Positions 1 through 10,843 of a stretch of 64,000 nt of DNA are shown here, one piece after another. Every line of letters starts with the position of its first letter. The stretch's first letter is position 1. The stretch lies in assembly GCA_963678675.1 (NCBI GenBank), contig OY783198.1:16611276-16675275 (forward strand). Direction: 5' to 3'. Made by a program: the position numbers and the translations under genes. The stretch is from Xiphydria camelus (lineage: Eukaryota > Arthropoda > Insecta > Hymenoptera > Xiphydriidae). Below the pieces are notes generated by a model that was not told where the DNA came from, did no database searches, and was given only the letters and a program-made list of their open reading frames with translations.

Positions 1-736
1 CTTACTCAACGTAGAAATTAAGAAACTATATTAATCTGAGTTAACCAATTCTAATGACAGAATTATTAAAAATGATATATTTCATCTTTCGTATTATACT
101 ATCACAAGTTCAAATTTATATACCGACCTGTCAAACGTGAAGTGTACATGTACCTCACTTCTATTTCATCTCTTCTTCGCCTCTAGTGTAGCGATAGAAA
201 TTACAAAATATCATAACTTTTCTGTAACATTTCTGCAATATTTTACAATAATCGTGAACACTACCGTATGTTAGAAATATATATTTCTCGATAAATTCGA
301 GAATGTTGCGAAACATCATAGAAACGTTTCAGTCTCATTACGTCGAAAGATCTCCTCGATAAGGTACAGCCCGATAAGATTGTACTTGTCAGGACTGAAT
401 TATGTAGGGTTTTTATAATTATTTTAGGAAGTCCCAGAAGAATACAGGTGCAGCAAAATATCGATGCTGTCCTAGAAAGAATGAGGAATAACCATCGAAC
501 CCTAATCGATATCAGTGATTCCTCATTGACGTTCGTTACACCAGAGTTGAAGAAGAGATGAAATAGAAGTGAGGTACATGTACACTTCACTTTTAACAGG
601 TCGGTATATAAATTTGAACTTGTGATAGTATAATACGAAAGATGAAATATATCACTTTTAATAATTCTGTCATTATTATCTATAGAATTAGTTAACTCAG
701 ATTAATATAGTTTCTTAATTTCTATGTAGAGTAAGT
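1..736. repeat. Foldback repeat, family A, cut by the window edge
   Basis: Bases 1 to about 188 are repeated in reverse complement at about 540-736, with few mismatches. Each arm contains the module AAGTGTACATGTACCTCACT, which recurs on both strands near 1.4, 1.77, 9.64, 23.2, 23.6, 24.0, 24.4, 24.8, 27.6, 28.3 and 29.1 kb. The loop (about 190-540) has no coding potential I recognise. The same unit is present near-identically at 24262-24998. Confidence 0.85.
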
Positions 737-776
737 TGGGTATATTTTAAATAGTGAAATACTGAATATAATTGTG

Positions 777-990
777 TTATTTATAATTTGTTACAGAAAT
801 AAACGTACTGCTATTGAATTCCACCCAGAAGGACTCCAAATCATTTGCGACCCCAGGGGGTTTCTTTTGAACGAGGGATCGTCCACTTGTTGTTCCAAGA
901 ACCAGCTGCATTAGTTTATTCGGTGGGTTAGATCTGCTGCCTCGAGTGCATCCTTCAACGTGCGTGCGTTCATCCTTCAATATCCTCCCT
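777..990 (+). repeat. Repeat module D
   Basis: A 150-200 bp module containing a GAGGGGGTTTCTTT-like core and the string TGTTGTTCCAAGAACCAG. It recurs at about 23402-23590 (+), 24065-24231 (-) and 25040-25250 (+). At 23.4-24.2 kb two copies face each other as the outer arms of a palindrome, so D is part of the family A foldback. The open frames across it are shadows. Confidence 0.75.
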
Positions 991-1377
991 ACCACGATCT
1001 GCTGATGCTAACCTCTGTTGCCACAGCCCGAATGCTCGTCGAAGGTTATTCCTTATTCTTTCTAGCACAGATTTATATTATGCTGCATCTGTATTCTTCT
1101 GGGACCTCCTAAAATAATTATAAAAACCCCATATAATTCAGCTCTGACAAATACAATCTTATCGAGCTGTACCTTATCGAGGAAATCTTTCGATGTAATG
1201 ATTCCGAAATGTTTCTATGATATTTTGCAACATTTGCGAATTTATCAAGAAATATATATTTCTAATATACGGTAGTATTCACGAATATTGCAAAATATCG
1301 CAGGAATGTTACAGAAAAGTTACTTGCAAAAACGTGCTTTGTGGGATGTAAATGATTATACCAGAGGCGAAGAAGAG

Positions 1378-1798
1378 ATGAAATAAAAGTGAGGTACATG
1401 TACATTTCACGCTTTACAGGTCGGTATATAAATTGGAACTTGTGATAGTATAATACGAAAGAAGAAATATATAAATAAAGAAAAAATAATAATAAAGTAG
1501 TTACTCCATTATTGTAATCCAATTCCATTGTATCCCTTATTTTTCTGCCACGACTTTGATTGTTGATAGTGGATGGATCAGCTAATAAATTTAATTTTTA
1601 TTCACTATCAACAATCAGTCGCGGCAGAAAAATAAGGGATACAATGGAATTGGATTACAGTAATGTAGTAACTACTTTATTATTATTTTTTCTTTATCGA
1701 TATATATTTCCTCTTTCGTATTACACTATCCCAAGTTCGAATTTATATACCGACCTGTCAAACGTGAAGTGTACATGTACCTCACTTTTATTTCATTA
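1378..1798. repeat. Foldback repeat, family A, second copy
   Basis: The arms at about 1378-1570 and 1607-1798 are reverse complements and meet around GTTGATAGTGGATGGATC. Both end in the family A module that contains GTACATGTACCTCAC. The equivalent position in copy 2 (27.6-28.3 kb) carries two small insertions in the loop. Confidence 0.85.
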
Positions 1799-1799
1799 A

Positions 1800-2110
1800 G
1801 TATTACTGCTGAATGAGTAGGTAAGAAGATTTTCATGAAGACTCATGATTTTCTGACTTGTCATCTCGTACAAGTGCAACCGAAGAGGATCTAGCTCGTG
1901 TCCTGTCCACAAAAAGATGACTCGATGGACATTGGAGAATGTCAGACTTGTCACCGAGCGCCTATATCCCACGGTGCATTAATTGCAATACGCGTTTCTC
2001 TTTTCAACTATTCCAGCGTTAAATAACTTTTACTTCTTTCAAGCTAATAACCTTTTTTGAACTGTTCGTGGTAGGTGGCAGCGATCGATAATAGCGACTC
2101 GTCGTAGACA
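1800..2110 (+). repeat. Repeat module E
   Basis: The module begins at ATTAAGTATTACTGC and includes the string CCGAAGAGGATCTAGCTCGT. It recurs at 6170-6480, 28280-28600 and 63868-64000 on the plus strand, and at about 9330-9610 and 28790-29090 on the minus strand. It lies next to families A and B, so it is probably an internal piece of the same large unit. No gene is visible in it. Confidence 0.75.
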
Positions 2111-2205
2111 AGTTCGTCTATTAAAACTAAAAAGCAATTCGGTGTACCGAACTACTACTGCGATAATGTGCCCGAGCTCACGGTCTATTCTGCGATTAAC
2201 ATTAA

Positions 2206-2454
2206 TGTTGTGGCTAGTCATCGCATTTAGTGCACACTGGTTAATGGTGCTGATCTTGACCGATAGGGGCCGAGCGTGGCCGATCTGGTTTAGAACAGGC
2301 AAGGGTCGGAAGCGTCCATTTTTCTGTTAGTCGTAAGCAAACATCCGTTAGGAAAAGTACATATCTGTAGGATAAAGAAAAATTCAGTGTTCTTTCATCT
2401 CGAGTCTTTTGTTTCTTTCGCAAACCATATTCTCAAAAATCGTTCGTCACAACA
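2206..2454 (+). repeat. 5' LTR of the Copia element
   Basis: It is 249 bp and matches 8974-9222, which has the same length. By eye I count about six differences, roughly 2.4%, all substitutions. This suggests a fairly recent but not brand-new insertion. Confidence 0.95.
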
Positions 2455-2468
2455 GGTTATGGGCCCAG
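2455..2468 (+). other. tRNA primer binding site of the Copia element
   Basis: GGTTATGGGCCCAG follows the 5' LTR directly. It is complementary to the anticodon-stem region of initiator methionine tRNA, the internal half-tRNA priming known for Copia relatives. Confidence 0.85.
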
Positions 2469-2644
2469 ACAACGCGTGAGAATAATATTGCTGGAAAGAA
2501 ATTGAGATCGAGACCGTAAACAGCAGAAGCGTGCGGGCTTGCGACTCGAAGCGGCCATTACCACGTGCGAGCAAGGCACGTAATCGAAAAGATAGTAGTG
2601 ATCGGGAGTGTTCATGTGGGTAGAGTCTCTTGTCCATCGGAAAA

Positions 2645-3470
2645 ATGTCGAATGACGCGTTGATACGATCGGTAAAAAGGCTCGACGGGAGAAATTTTCA
2701 AGCATGGAAATGTCAAATTTCGGCAGTGCTGACGGCGAACGAGGTTTTCGACGTGGTCGACGGTTCCAGAACAAAGCCAGCGAACCAGGAGGGTACAAAT
2801 GCTGTGCTAACGAAACAGTGGACAAAAGACAATGCCAAAGCGACAGCGATCATAGCGTCAGCGATGGAAAACGAACAGGTCTTGAGTGTGATAGTGTGTA
2901 ATACCGCAAAAGAGATGTGGGACAAACTCATCACGATGTGCGAGCAGAAATCGGCATCGAATGTAGGCGCGTTAACACAAAGGTTCTACTCATACAAAAT
3001 GAATTCGGCAGACACGGTTATCAAACACGTGAGCGCGGTACAAAATATGGCGCGACAATTGATAGATCTTGGAGAAAAGATTTCTGACGCGGCAATCATA
3101 GCAAAAATTCTGTCAAGCCTGACGCCTAAATTCAACGTATTCAGGGTAGCGTGGGACAGCGTAGATCCGGCGCGCCAGACAATTCCATATTTACTGGAAA
3201 GGCTAATACGGGAAGAGTTGGACGAAAATAACGACGATGACACAGTGAGTGCGTTGGCAGTTATCAAACAAAGTGGCGCGAAAGACGGCGTGCGTTCTCA
3301 AAACAAGGATAAGGAAAAGAAAAAGTCAAAGAAGAACATAGTGTGTTTCCGGTGTCAAGAAAAGGGACACTACGCGAGTCAGTGCGAAAAACGGAACAAA
3401 AATGGCGGCAGTAAGGACAATGACAGAGGGCAGTCGAGTAGCGGGTGCGCGTTTGTTGTTCAGTCGCACA
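2645..3470 (+). pseudogene. Copia gag polyprotein, interrupted
   Basis: The first ATG is at 2645 and the frame is open to the insertion at 3473. The protein begins MSNDALIRSVKRLDGRNF and has the helical Copia-type capsid region (UBN2-like). A basic stretch is followed by one CCHC zinc knuckle, CFRCQEKGHYASQC, at about residues 234-247, which binds the RNA genome during packaging. The reading frame after about residue 275 belongs to the inserted element. In the intact state this would run on into the protease. Confidence 0.9.
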
Positions 3471-3472
3471 TA

Positions 3473-3740
3473 CCGTATGTCCGTCTCTGTACTGGCCAGT
3501 TTGAAAGTTACCTTCGGATAGGCTTGGTCGGTAATCGAGACATTTATACCGTAATTATAATTATTTTCGTAATTTCCATTATTCACAAATTCACAATTTC
3601 GAAGTTAGACGCCTCGGTCTTCCGAATTGACATCCACTCTAACTGCCGACTCGACTTCTACCGTATTAAATAACTCGAGTACCGACCAAGCCTATCCGAA
3701 GGTAACTTTCAAACTGGCCAGTACAGAGACGGACATACGG
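3473..3740. mobile_element. 268 bp foldback element with TACCGTATGTCC ends, inside gag
   Basis: The ends CCGTATGTCC and GGACATACGG are flanked by TA on each side (3471-3472, 3741-3742). The arms of about 65 bp are almost perfect inverted repeats. The TA target and long palindromic arms suggest a Tc1/mariner-type non-autonomous element. The loop carries, on the minus strand, the 'module M' sequence shared with 25.5, 39.6 and 63.5 kb. Confidence 0.85.
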
Positions 3741-3742
3741 TA

Positions 3743-5420
3743 GAAAGCACGGCAGCGCTAATAGTGTGGGATCGGAAGAAACAGTCTTCGACCGAGGAAT
3801 CAAGATGGCTACGCAACGCCGATAAGAAGGACGTCTAGACTACCGACAGCGGAGCGTCGGAGCACATCACTTCGCGTCGCGAATGGTTCGAAGATATACG
3901 AACAATAACTGGAGAAAGCGTCAAGCTGGGCGACGACGGAGAATGTGAAGTGGCAGGCATTGGGACAATCCGCATCGAAAAATTCGTAACTGGCGAATGG
4001 GAACGCGGCACCATTGAGAATGTCTTATACGTACCCCGTGTTACAAGAAATCTATTCTCAGTTGGAGTCTGTACAAAAAAGGGTATAAAGCAGAATTCGA
4101 AGAAGAAGTTGTAAAGATAACGCGAGGAGGCATCGTCATGACAAGCGGAGAGCGACAGGACAACGGGCTATATCTATTGTACATTCGGAGACCGCAGCAG
4201 ACTCGAGAGGCAAATGTGACAGCACTGGATTTCAGAGCGTGGCATGAGCGACTCGGTCACATTCATAAGCGGGCACTCACGGAACTGGTAAATCGAGAAC
4301 TCGTGAATGGGGTAGCCCTGAAGAATGCGGAAGATTTCTTCTGCGAAGCCTGTCAGTTTGGTAAGCTCCACAAACTTCCATTCCATAAAGAGAGGAAAAA
4401 TACGGCGAACAGAGCAGGCGAGGTCATTCATAGTGACGTATGCGGACCACTGCCAGTGCAGTCGTTGGGAGGAGCGAAATACTACCTACTCTTCAAGGAC
4501 GACGCGACGAACTTTCGGATCGTATATTTCATCCATCAAAAATCAGAAGTATTCGAACGGTTCAAGGATTTCGAGCGCCTAGTAAATAATAAGTTTGGAC
4601 GAACCATGAAAACGCTACGGGCGGACAATGGCACCGAATACAAGAACGAGAAGATGAATAATTACATGAAGGAGAGAGGGATCACGCTCGAGACCACGGC
4701 CCCATATACGCCTGAACAGAATGGTAAGTCCGAGCGGGACAACCGCACAATAGTAGAAGCAGCAAGAACGATGCTGCTAGCTAAAGGTTTACCGTCACAC
4801 ATTTGGGCGGAAGCAACCGCCACAGCGGTGTACATTCTAAACAGGACGGAGCAGTCAAGGAAGGAAGGAAGTCGCACGCCATACGAGCTGTGGATGGGGA
4901 AGAAACCAGACCTCAGGCACATGAGAATCTTCGGCTCCGACGCGTACGTCTACGTGCCAAAATAGAAACTTACCAAGTTTGACTCTCGAGCGAAGAAGCT
5001 TATCCTCGTGGAATACGACAGCGAATCGTCAAATTACCGGTGCTACGATCCTGTCAAAAGGAATGTATCTGTCTCAAGGCACGTAGTGTTCAATGAACAA
5101 AAGAACGGAGCAGAAAAAGGGCCATCAAAACGTCCGAAGATTGCTTCATGCCACCGACAACGAGTGACACCGAAGAGGATTCTCAAGATGCGCCAGATGG
5201 CAACGAAACCACTGTCGTTAACACACCTGATGGCAAGAACGAATCAAACGAGAGAGCAGAACAAGCAGCAGGAGGAGTTGGAGAAAACGAGAGAGAAGGT
5301 GTTGTGAATGCTCGACAACAGCAAAATCAAGAAGCATCAGCGAGGATACAGCTGCGTGATCGTGCAACAATTCAAACACCAAAGAGATACACACATGATC
5401 TATGTCTCGTAGAATATAAT
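3743..5420 (+). pseudogene. Copia protease and integrase (first part of pol), degenerate
   Basis: The aspartic protease motif DSGASEH starts at 3845, just after an in-frame TAG (3836-3838). A slip in an A run near 4077 shifts the frame. The integrase is open from 4138 to 4962: zinc motif H36, H41, C69, C72, then D100, D163 and E199, a D-D-35-E core that would insert the cDNA into the chromosome. An in-frame TAG (4963-4965) and a frameshift near 5140 follow. The linker frame is recognisable (LRDRATIQTP) until the repeat insertion at 5421. Confidence 0.9.
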
Positions 5421-6055
5421 CAGTGCCAACAAAAATTGATACGTAAAATACTCTCCAAAAAAGATTTGAAATCAATTAAGATCGCCATGTTCAAGAGTTA
5501 TATATAAAAAGTAAAAGGCATCATTTGAAAGGGAAATTATTGTAAATCAAGTGACTACAAAATTCGACTAAAAAAATTTATAAAAAAATTTTAATAAAAA
5601 AGAACTTGCCGCGTTTAAGTTTTCATATTTTGTCCACTATACCGAATAATTGGTAGTGCTTGGACGGTGTTAGAGTGATTCGTAAATTGCACTGCCGAAG
5701 TCAAATTCAGAGAAATTCAGAAGGCCCCCGCCTGATCGGTTTCTCGTACGACATTCGGTATACTGGTGGTATCATATAAGTGTATGAATTTATTTAAAAT
5801 CATAAGTGCATAAACATCGAGTATAATTCTGTGTCTGAATTTTTTATTTTGAAGGGAAAAAACGCGGCAAGTTCTTTTTTATTAAAATTTTTTTTTAATT
5901 TTTTTTAGTCGAATTTTGTAGTCACTTGATTTACAATAATTTCCCTTTCAAATGATGCCTTTTACTTTTTATATATAACTCTTGAACATGGCGATCTTAA
6001 TTGATTTCAAATCTTTTTTGGAGAGTATTTTACGTATCAATTTTTGTTGGCACTG
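5421..6055. repeat. Foldback repeat, family B, copy inside the Copia element
   Basis: The arms are about 240 bp, starting CAGTGCCAACAAAAATTG at 5421 and closing with its complement near 6055. They surround a loop at about 5635-5775. The same palindrome is at 10844-11573 and 30139-30859. The outermost part of the left arm seen in those copies (CCCCCCACAAAAACAG) is missing here, so this copy is truncated at the Copia junction. Confidence 0.85.
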
Positions 6056-6480
6056 AATGAACATGCCTCCTTTTTTTTACAGAGAATCTGTTTTTGTGGG
6101 GGGATTTCATTACTTTTTGGAATTTATTCATGAGGAGAATACGTACATGTAGGAGAATAGCTTTTTATTACTAAGTGTATTATTGCAGAACGAGTAGGTT
6201 AGAAGATTTTCATGAAGACTCACGATTTTCTGACATGTCATCTCGTACAGGTGCAACCGAAGAGGATCTAGCTCATGTCCTGTCCGTAAAAAGATGACTC
6301 GATGGATCGGAGAATGTCATGCTTGTCACCGAGCGCCTTTCACCCATAGTACTTTCATTGCAATATGCGATTTTCGTTTAAACTATTCCTGCTCTAAGTA
6401 ACTTTTATTTCTTTCAAAGCATTTACCTTGTACGAATTGTTGATCGTAGGGGGCAACGATCAATGATTGTGACTAACCGT
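6056..6480 (-). repeat. Deleted fragment of the B/E repeat unit
   Basis: 6056-6170 matches the reverse complement of about 30060-30150, and 6170-6480 matches the reverse complement of about 28800-29100. The intervening part of the intact unit, which carries the ubiquitin-protease-like frame, is absent. It is therefore an inverted, internally deleted copy of the unit at 28.7-30.9 kb. Confidence 0.7.
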
Positions 6481-6600
6481 AGACAAATCACGGCTGCCAG
6501 CGGCACTAGCTTCTCTCTGCAATTAGGTATGAGGTGTGTAATTCGGTTAGGCATCGAAAAAATCCGAACGATCATTTCCTCTCACTTCTAAAAATTACTT
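6481..6600 (-). repeat. Relic of the 25.3-27.3 kb palindrome arm
   Basis: The stretch around TTCTCTCTGCAATTAGGTAT resembles 26965-27040, the intron and second-exon edge of the large palindrome's arm. It is diverged and short. Confidence 0.55.
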
Positions 6601-6929
6601 ACCATGGCTGTGGACGCGATGTGGTTTATTAGTCTTTCAGCGAGCGAAACTCCTCGAAGCTTCTCGCGCGAACGCTGCTGTCAATCACCGGGAGAGGTTA
6701 TGGAAGATAACCTCGCAGCGATCGTCGCTCGGACGTCGACGAGGAGCGCGGAGAAACTTCCTCGAGGAATAAATTTCCGTCGGGGAGAGTCCACCATGCG
6801 GTCGCGAGTGCACGAACGAGGGCCGTGGGAGGAAAATCATTTTTTTTTAGGAGGCGGGATAAAACCGATCCGAGCCCTGAAAACGCTCCTCGGATGCACT
6901 CGCGGTGACACATCGCGCCTATCGGTCGC

Positions 6930-7405
6930 ATTTTTGTACGCACTTTCGATCATCGCTGAACAGTCGATCGACGACGGAAGCCGAAATATATCCCACACAT
7001 TTGATGGCGCTTGTATGTGTTTGATGATCGCATCTGTGTATACATTTCCGACCATTGCCGAAGATAAGCGGAAATTTTGTGACATTTTTACATATATATA
7101 TATCGCCCGAGAAATCGGATTCTCGACTTTGACGGGCAAGGGGCGTGGTTTCGCGTTGCTAAGGACGAATCTCTGTTAATATGTAACTTATCAAATTTAT
7201 TCTGGTCTCTATCAATAGAGAATAATCAATTTATATGGCGTAACTAAGCATAGTTTTGGTTATAACCATATATTTATTGAGAAAATTCGATGTAAAAATT
7301 GAGGGGTGCAGGGGGTAGATATTTGTGGCGTATAGATACACGGGTGCTCGCTTCGACGCCGAGACTAGATGAACGAACATGCCGCGAGACACTGCCGTGT
7401 CTCTT
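6930..7405 (+). repeat. Hairpin-ended repeat, family C, copy 1
   Basis: It ends with the hairpin GAGACAC-TGCC-GTGTCTC (7386-7403), followed by TTGAT. Related copies lie in the opposite orientation at 22186-22640 and 59604-60111. They share the TATA-rich middle, a GGTTATAACCATATATTTAT-like string and the GAACGAACATGCCGCG lead-in. A 3' hairpin with no target duplication fits a non-autonomous Helitron or Helentron, but I could not identify a clean 5' end. The 191-codon frame overlapping 6604-7179 looks like chance. Confidence 0.65.
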
Positions 7406-8966
7406 GATGTTCCGACAACCTATGCAGAAGCTGTTTCAGGTTCAGAAGCTGTCCAATGGGCGGAAACCATCGAGGACGAGCTCGAGGCTCACAAAAGGAA
7501 CGAAACGTGGCAAATCGTTCCTAGAACTCCCGGCGAGAAGACCATAGACTCCAAATGGGTCTTCAAAATTCTACGGGACGTAGAAGGAAGAACGGTTAGG
7601 TTCAAGGCACGACTGTGCGCCCGAGGCTTCAAACAACAAGAAGGTGTGGCCTACACGGAGACCTTCTCGCCAGTCGTAAGGTACGACTCTCTTCGAGTGT
7701 TACTCGCAATCATCACTGAAGAGAACCTCGAAGTAGTGCAGTTCGATGTACGAACTGCATTTCTCCATGGACTCCTCGACGAGAACATCAAGATGGAGGT
7801 CCCAACAGGATTGGAAGTTAAAGAGGGTCGAGAAAGCGTAGTGTGTCTTCTCAGGAAATCACTGTATGGTTTAAAGCAGGCACCGCGTTGTTGGAACCTA
7901 AGAATTACGAGCGTACTGAGACGGTTTAATCTAAGTGAGGCAAACGCGGACAAATGAGTATACGTCGGCGTCTATAATGAGTGTAAAGTATATCTCGCGT
8001 TATTCGTGGATGACGGGATAATTGCAGCAAAGTCCGCGGATGTGATTGAAAAAATCATTTTCGAATTAAGTAACGAGTTCGAAATAACAACCGGGGACTG
8101 CAGTAGCTTTGTAGGAATACAAATAATTAGAGACCGCGGAACAAGAAGAACGTTTATACACCAAGAGGCTTACGCTAGGAAAATCGTCGAAAAATTCGGG
8201 ATGAGTAAAGCAAAAGGGGTGTCTGTGCCAGCGGATCCAAACACGGTCTTATATGCAGTAGTTCCAGATGATTTGGAAAGGCAAACTGTACCATATCGCG
8301 AGGCGGTGGGATCTCTGATGTTCCTAGCTATAGTACCACGTCCAGATATTGCGTATGCAGTTAACTTAGTTAGCAAATTCTTGAACAAACATAGCGAGAG
8401 CCACTGGAAGGCAGTAAAGCGCATAATGGCATATTTGATCAATACCACCAGTATGGGAATCGAATTTCGATCATCGGGGTCAGGAATTGAACTTATAGGC
8501 TTTTCTGACGCGGACTTCGCGGGCGACATAGAAACTAGAAGGTCAACGACGGGATATACATTCTGTATAGCCAACGGGGCCGTAACTTGGGCATCCCAGC
8601 GACAGAAGCTTGTATCCATGAGTACGACAGAGTCCGAATATATTGCGGCGTCAACAGCAACAAAGGAGGCTATATGGTTACGTGCATTATTGAGCGATCT
8701 AGGATATTTGCGAAACGAACCGACAAAATTGTTCGTTGATAATCAGAGCGCGATTCGTCTGATCCACAATCCGGAGTTTCACAAGCGCACTAAGCATATA
8801 GACGTGAAATTCCACTATATTCGGGAAAAAGTAGCAAGTGGTGAAATCGTTGTAATATTCGTGCCCACCGAAGTGCAATTAGCAGATATTTTCACCAAAG
8901 CACTACCAAATGTTAAATTTGTTAAATTATACACTAATCTGGGAATGTGCATTAAATGTTCCGACG
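7406..8966 (+). pseudogene. Copia reverse transcriptase and RNase H
   Basis: After the nested repeats the pol frame resumes at about 7406. Reverse transcriptase motifs are visible: KWVFK, FKARLCARGF, SLYGLKQAPRCW and the catalytic FVDD (near 8000). RNase H follows, with SDADFAGD, STTESEYIA, VDNQSAI and LADIFTKAL. An in-frame TGA (7955-7957) interrupts just before the FVDD motif. The rest is open to the 3' end near 9030, running slightly into the LTR. Confidence 0.93.
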
Positions 8967-8973
8967 GCGGAAG

Positions 8974-9222
8974 TGTTGTGGCTAGTCATCGCATTCAGTG
9001 CACACTGGTTAATGGTGCCGATCTTGACCGATAGGGGCCGAGCGTAGCAGATCTGGTTTAGAATAGGCAAGGGTCGGAAGCGTCCATTTTTCTGTTAGTC
9101 GTAAGCAAACATCCGTTAGGAAAAGTACATATCTGTAGAATAAAGAAAAATTCAGTGTTCTTTCATCTCGAGTCTTTTGTTTCTTTCGCAAACCATATTC
9201 TCAAAAATCGTTCGTCACAACA
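8974..9222 (+). repeat. 3' LTR of the Copia element
   Basis: A 249 bp partner of 2206-2454. It is preceded by a short purine run (GGCGGAAG, 8966-8973) in the place of the polypurine tract and followed by the ATTAA target duplicate. Confidence 0.95.
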
Positions 9223-9627
9223 ATTAACGTAATCGTGATTATGCTCAGGTGATGGGTGTTCCAAAAGAGGTAAAGTTGATACTAAACATCGGATGCTGTA
9301 AGCTGACTTGCTAGTGTATGCTTTGCAACTGGAACATCATCGCAGGAATAATTTGTCTACGATTAGTCACAATCATTGATCGCTGCCCCCTACGATGAAC
9401 AGTTTGTACAAGGTAAATACTTTGATAGAAGTGAAAGTTATTTAAAGCAGGAATAATTGAAACGAAAAGCGCATATTGCAATAAATGTACCGTGGGTAAT
9501 AGGCGCTCGGTGACAAGTCTGATATTCTCCGATGTCCATGGAGTCATCTTTTTACGGACAGGACACGAGCTAGGTCCTCTTCGGTTGCACCTGTACGAGA
9601 TAACACGTCAGAGTCTGCAGTAATATT

Positions 9628-9950
9628 TAATGAGATAAAAGTGAGGTACATGTACACTTCACGTTTGACAGATCGGTATATAAATTCGAACTTGTAGGAT
9701 AGTGTAATACGAAAGAGGAAATATATATCGATAAAGAAAAAATAATAATAAAGTAGTTACTACATTACTATAATCCAATTCCATTGTGTATCCCTTATTT
9801 TTCTGCCACGACTTTGATAGTTGATAGTGAATAAAAATCAAATTTATTAGCTGATCCATCCACTATCAACAATCAAAGTCGTGGCAGAAAAATAAGGGAT
9901 ACACAATAAAATTGGATTACAATAATGGAGTAACTACTTTAAACACTTGG
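9628..9950. repeat. Foldback repeat, family A
   Basis: The arms at about 9628-9830 and 9855-9950 are inverted. The right arm is shortened compared with 1607-1798. In copy 2 the same place (29095-29240) has lost most of the loop and part of both arms. Confidence 0.75.
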
Positions 9951-9984
9951 GGAAACTCACCGACGAAACCCGAATAATTATCAT

Positions 9985-10225
9985 CACTTGTACACTTGAT
10001 TTCGAGGTTACATGCTTCGATCTCCCGTATTGACAGCTACCGGGAGATCAGGGGGGCCTTTCTCGAGTCACTCGTATCTTTGCGTGCACGTAACTCAGCG
10101 AAGAGACCAATCAGGTTCAAGTATTCCGTTGCGGCGGGGGTCCTGATTGGTCTATTCGCTAAGAAACGTATACGCATCTTTGCGAGTAGACCAATCAGGA
10201 CCCCCACCACAACGGAATACTTGAT
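9985..10225. repeat. Module M and nested hairpins
   Basis: 9985-10060 carries module M in reverse (GGTTACATGCTTCGATCTCC) and a small hairpin around CTACCGGGAGATCA. 10103-10222 contains the word GACCAATCAGG and its complement CCTGATTGGTC in alternating orientation, so several alternative stems can form. The same cluster is at 29300-29520, and the word also occurs at 39420. Confidence 0.7.
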
Positions 10226-10231
10226 CTGCAA

Positions 10232-10640
10232 CAGTTAATAGATGATTTTTATTCGCATTTTCATGTTTATGATGATATTTGCAATGAATGTTCTACTCGG
10301 ATTGAAATGAGTCGTAAGGTCAGCATCGAATCTGTAAATGATGTAGTAATAATTACATTAAATTTATTTATGAGTAAGGGCGAAATTTCAGCGGTGCATG
10401 CAAAAGGATTTCTTTAAACTATTCTAATGTCTCGAGTTAATATATGTAACAACATATATACTGTCATAAGTGGTATCTTTACATGTGATGAAACAATTCA
10501 TGGTCATTGGAAGAGTATACTTAGAGAGAGTTGAAGGTAAAACGTCTTCATGGATTTCTGTAGACGACCAAAATATAAAAAAAATCCGATGGCCTGTAAA
10601 TTCGAAAGCGGTATATGTTTTATTTCTCCAAAATACTAAG
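10232..10640 (+). pseudogene. Broken ubiquitin-protease-like fragment (copy 1)
   Basis: Nearly the same sequence as 29533-29946, including the CNEC pair, but frameshifted by small indels near 10400-10415 and by a 4 bp AGAG insertion near 10525. See the copy 2 entry for the domain argument. The contrast with the open copy 2 shows that this one is dead. Confidence 0.6.
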
Positions 10641-10843
10641 GTAAAGTGAAAAATATAAGGGCTCTCTAGTCCATAAATCCCTTTCAAAATATCACGAGAA
10701 TAAATCAAAAGTAAGTAAGTGGTTATAATTAATTGGCTCATGTCGGTATAAAATGTGAGACTTTAATTTTGTGGTAATAGAAAGCTATTCTTCTACACAT
10801 GTACGTATTCTCCTCATGAATAAATTCCAAAAAGTAATGAAAT

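Larger units (their letters stand above)
1..2205 (+). repeat. Duplicated repeat block, copy 1, left part
   Basis: This sequence recurs in the same order and orientation from 24262 to 28689. The copy 2 version is longer because it carries insertions at 25334-27279 and 27792-28068. Copy 1 continues at 9223 after the Copia element. The left boundary lies outside the window. I cannot tell whether this is a segmental duplication or two copies of one large transposon. A third, partial copy seems to start at 63.87 kb. Confidence 0.85.
2206..9222 (+). mobile_element. Copia-type LTR retrotransposon with nested insertions
   Basis: The element starts TGTTG and ends CAACA, and is flanked by the 5 bp direct repeat ATTAA (2201-2205 and 9223-9227). 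Copy 2 of the host block has the empty site with one ATTAA near 28.69 kb, which fixes the insertion exactly. Order: LTR, primer binding site, gag, protease, integrase, reverse transcriptase, RNase H, LTR. Integrase upstream of reverse transcriptase is the Copia order. A 268 bp element sits in gag and about 2 kb of foreign repeats separate integrase from reverse transcriptase. Stops and frameshifts also break the frame, so this copy cannot be autonomous. Confidence 0.95.

Noticed and set aside
6604..7179. 191-codon plus-strand frame
   Set aside because: It crosses the border of repeat C and unrelated sequence and has no domain. The matching region in the other repeat C copies is not open.
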